Source of the DNA: an uncultured Christensenella sp.
Lineage (GTDB): Bacteria; Bacillota; Clostridia; Christensenellales; UBA1242
Assembly (NCBI GenBank): GCA_949293925.1
Contig: CASFFI010000050.1
Location: 1-6,406 of the forward strand
Direction of reading: 5' to 3'
DNA: 6,406 nucleotides
Under the pieces are notes generated by a model. That model worked only from the letters and a program-made list of their open reading frames with translations, had not been told where the DNA came from and made no database searches. The first letter of the stretch is position 1. The number at the start of each line of letters is the position of its first letter. This document shows, in pieces, positions 6,351-6,406 of this stretch. The position numbers and the translations under genes were made by a program.

Positions 6351-6406
6351 GGTAGAAAGCAGTACCTATCTTCCCAAGCAGTCTCCCACTAAGTATTTTC
6401 GGTGGC
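6351..6406 (-). rRNA. rrf: 5S ribosomal RNA, 3' fragment
   Basis: The minus strand holds the last 56 or so bases of a 5S rRNA. GCCACCGAAAATACTTAG is the loop E/helix IV region, followed by GGGAGACTG and the conserved GGGAAGATAGGT of the 3' domain. The sequence ends in CTACC, the probable 3' strand of the terminal helix. The 5' half lies beyond the window edge, so helix I cannot be checked and the exact 3' end (about 6351) is uncertain by a few bases. As in most bacteria it is probably the last gene of a 16S-23S-5S operon; the terminator right behind it, with no tRNA between, supports that. Confidence 0.9.

Overview
The window comes from a very AT-rich bacterium, most likely a member of the Bacillota (Clostridia-like). 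Signs of this are strong AGGAG-type ribosome binding sites, near-consensus TTGACA/TATAAT promoters, U-tract terminators and the form of the 5S rRNA 3' end. AGA and A/T-ending codons dominate. Trp is encoded by TGG and stops are TAA or TAG with no in-frame TGA, so the standard code fits. I cannot name a genus.

Every supported gene is on the minus strand, so the natural reading order is from high to low coordinates. At 6406-6351 is the 3' end of a 5S rRNA, closing a ribosomal RNA operon that starts outside the window, followed by a strong terminator (6349-6316). A gene-free, extremely AT-rich stretch of about 600 bases follows, containing a two-copy 50-base tandem repeat (6003-6102). Next come a polytopic membrane glycosyltransferase of the GT87/DUF2029 type (5720-4392), the ribosome-splitting GTPase HflX (4183-2996) behind a perfect consensus promoter and a leader of about 150 nt, and a 67-residue cysteine/glycine-rich protein with an internal duplication (2831-2628). 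A second gene-free stretch of about 540 bases holds inverted repeats. Last is a large secreted or surface protein with Ig-like segments (1986 to beyond base 1), open at the window edge and driven by a strong promoter at 2018-2046.

The genes look like independent transcription units. hflX, the small gene and the rRNA operon each end in their own intrinsic terminator, and the hflX and surface-protein genes have clear promoters of their own. I see no common pathway, mobile element, CRISPR array, toxin-antitoxin pair or defence system. The features most worth a second look are the duplicated Cys/Gly-rich mini-protein, the tandem repeat behind the rRNA operon, the long hflX leader, and the inverted repeats upstream of the surface-protein promoter. 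None of these amounts to a demonstrated new system.
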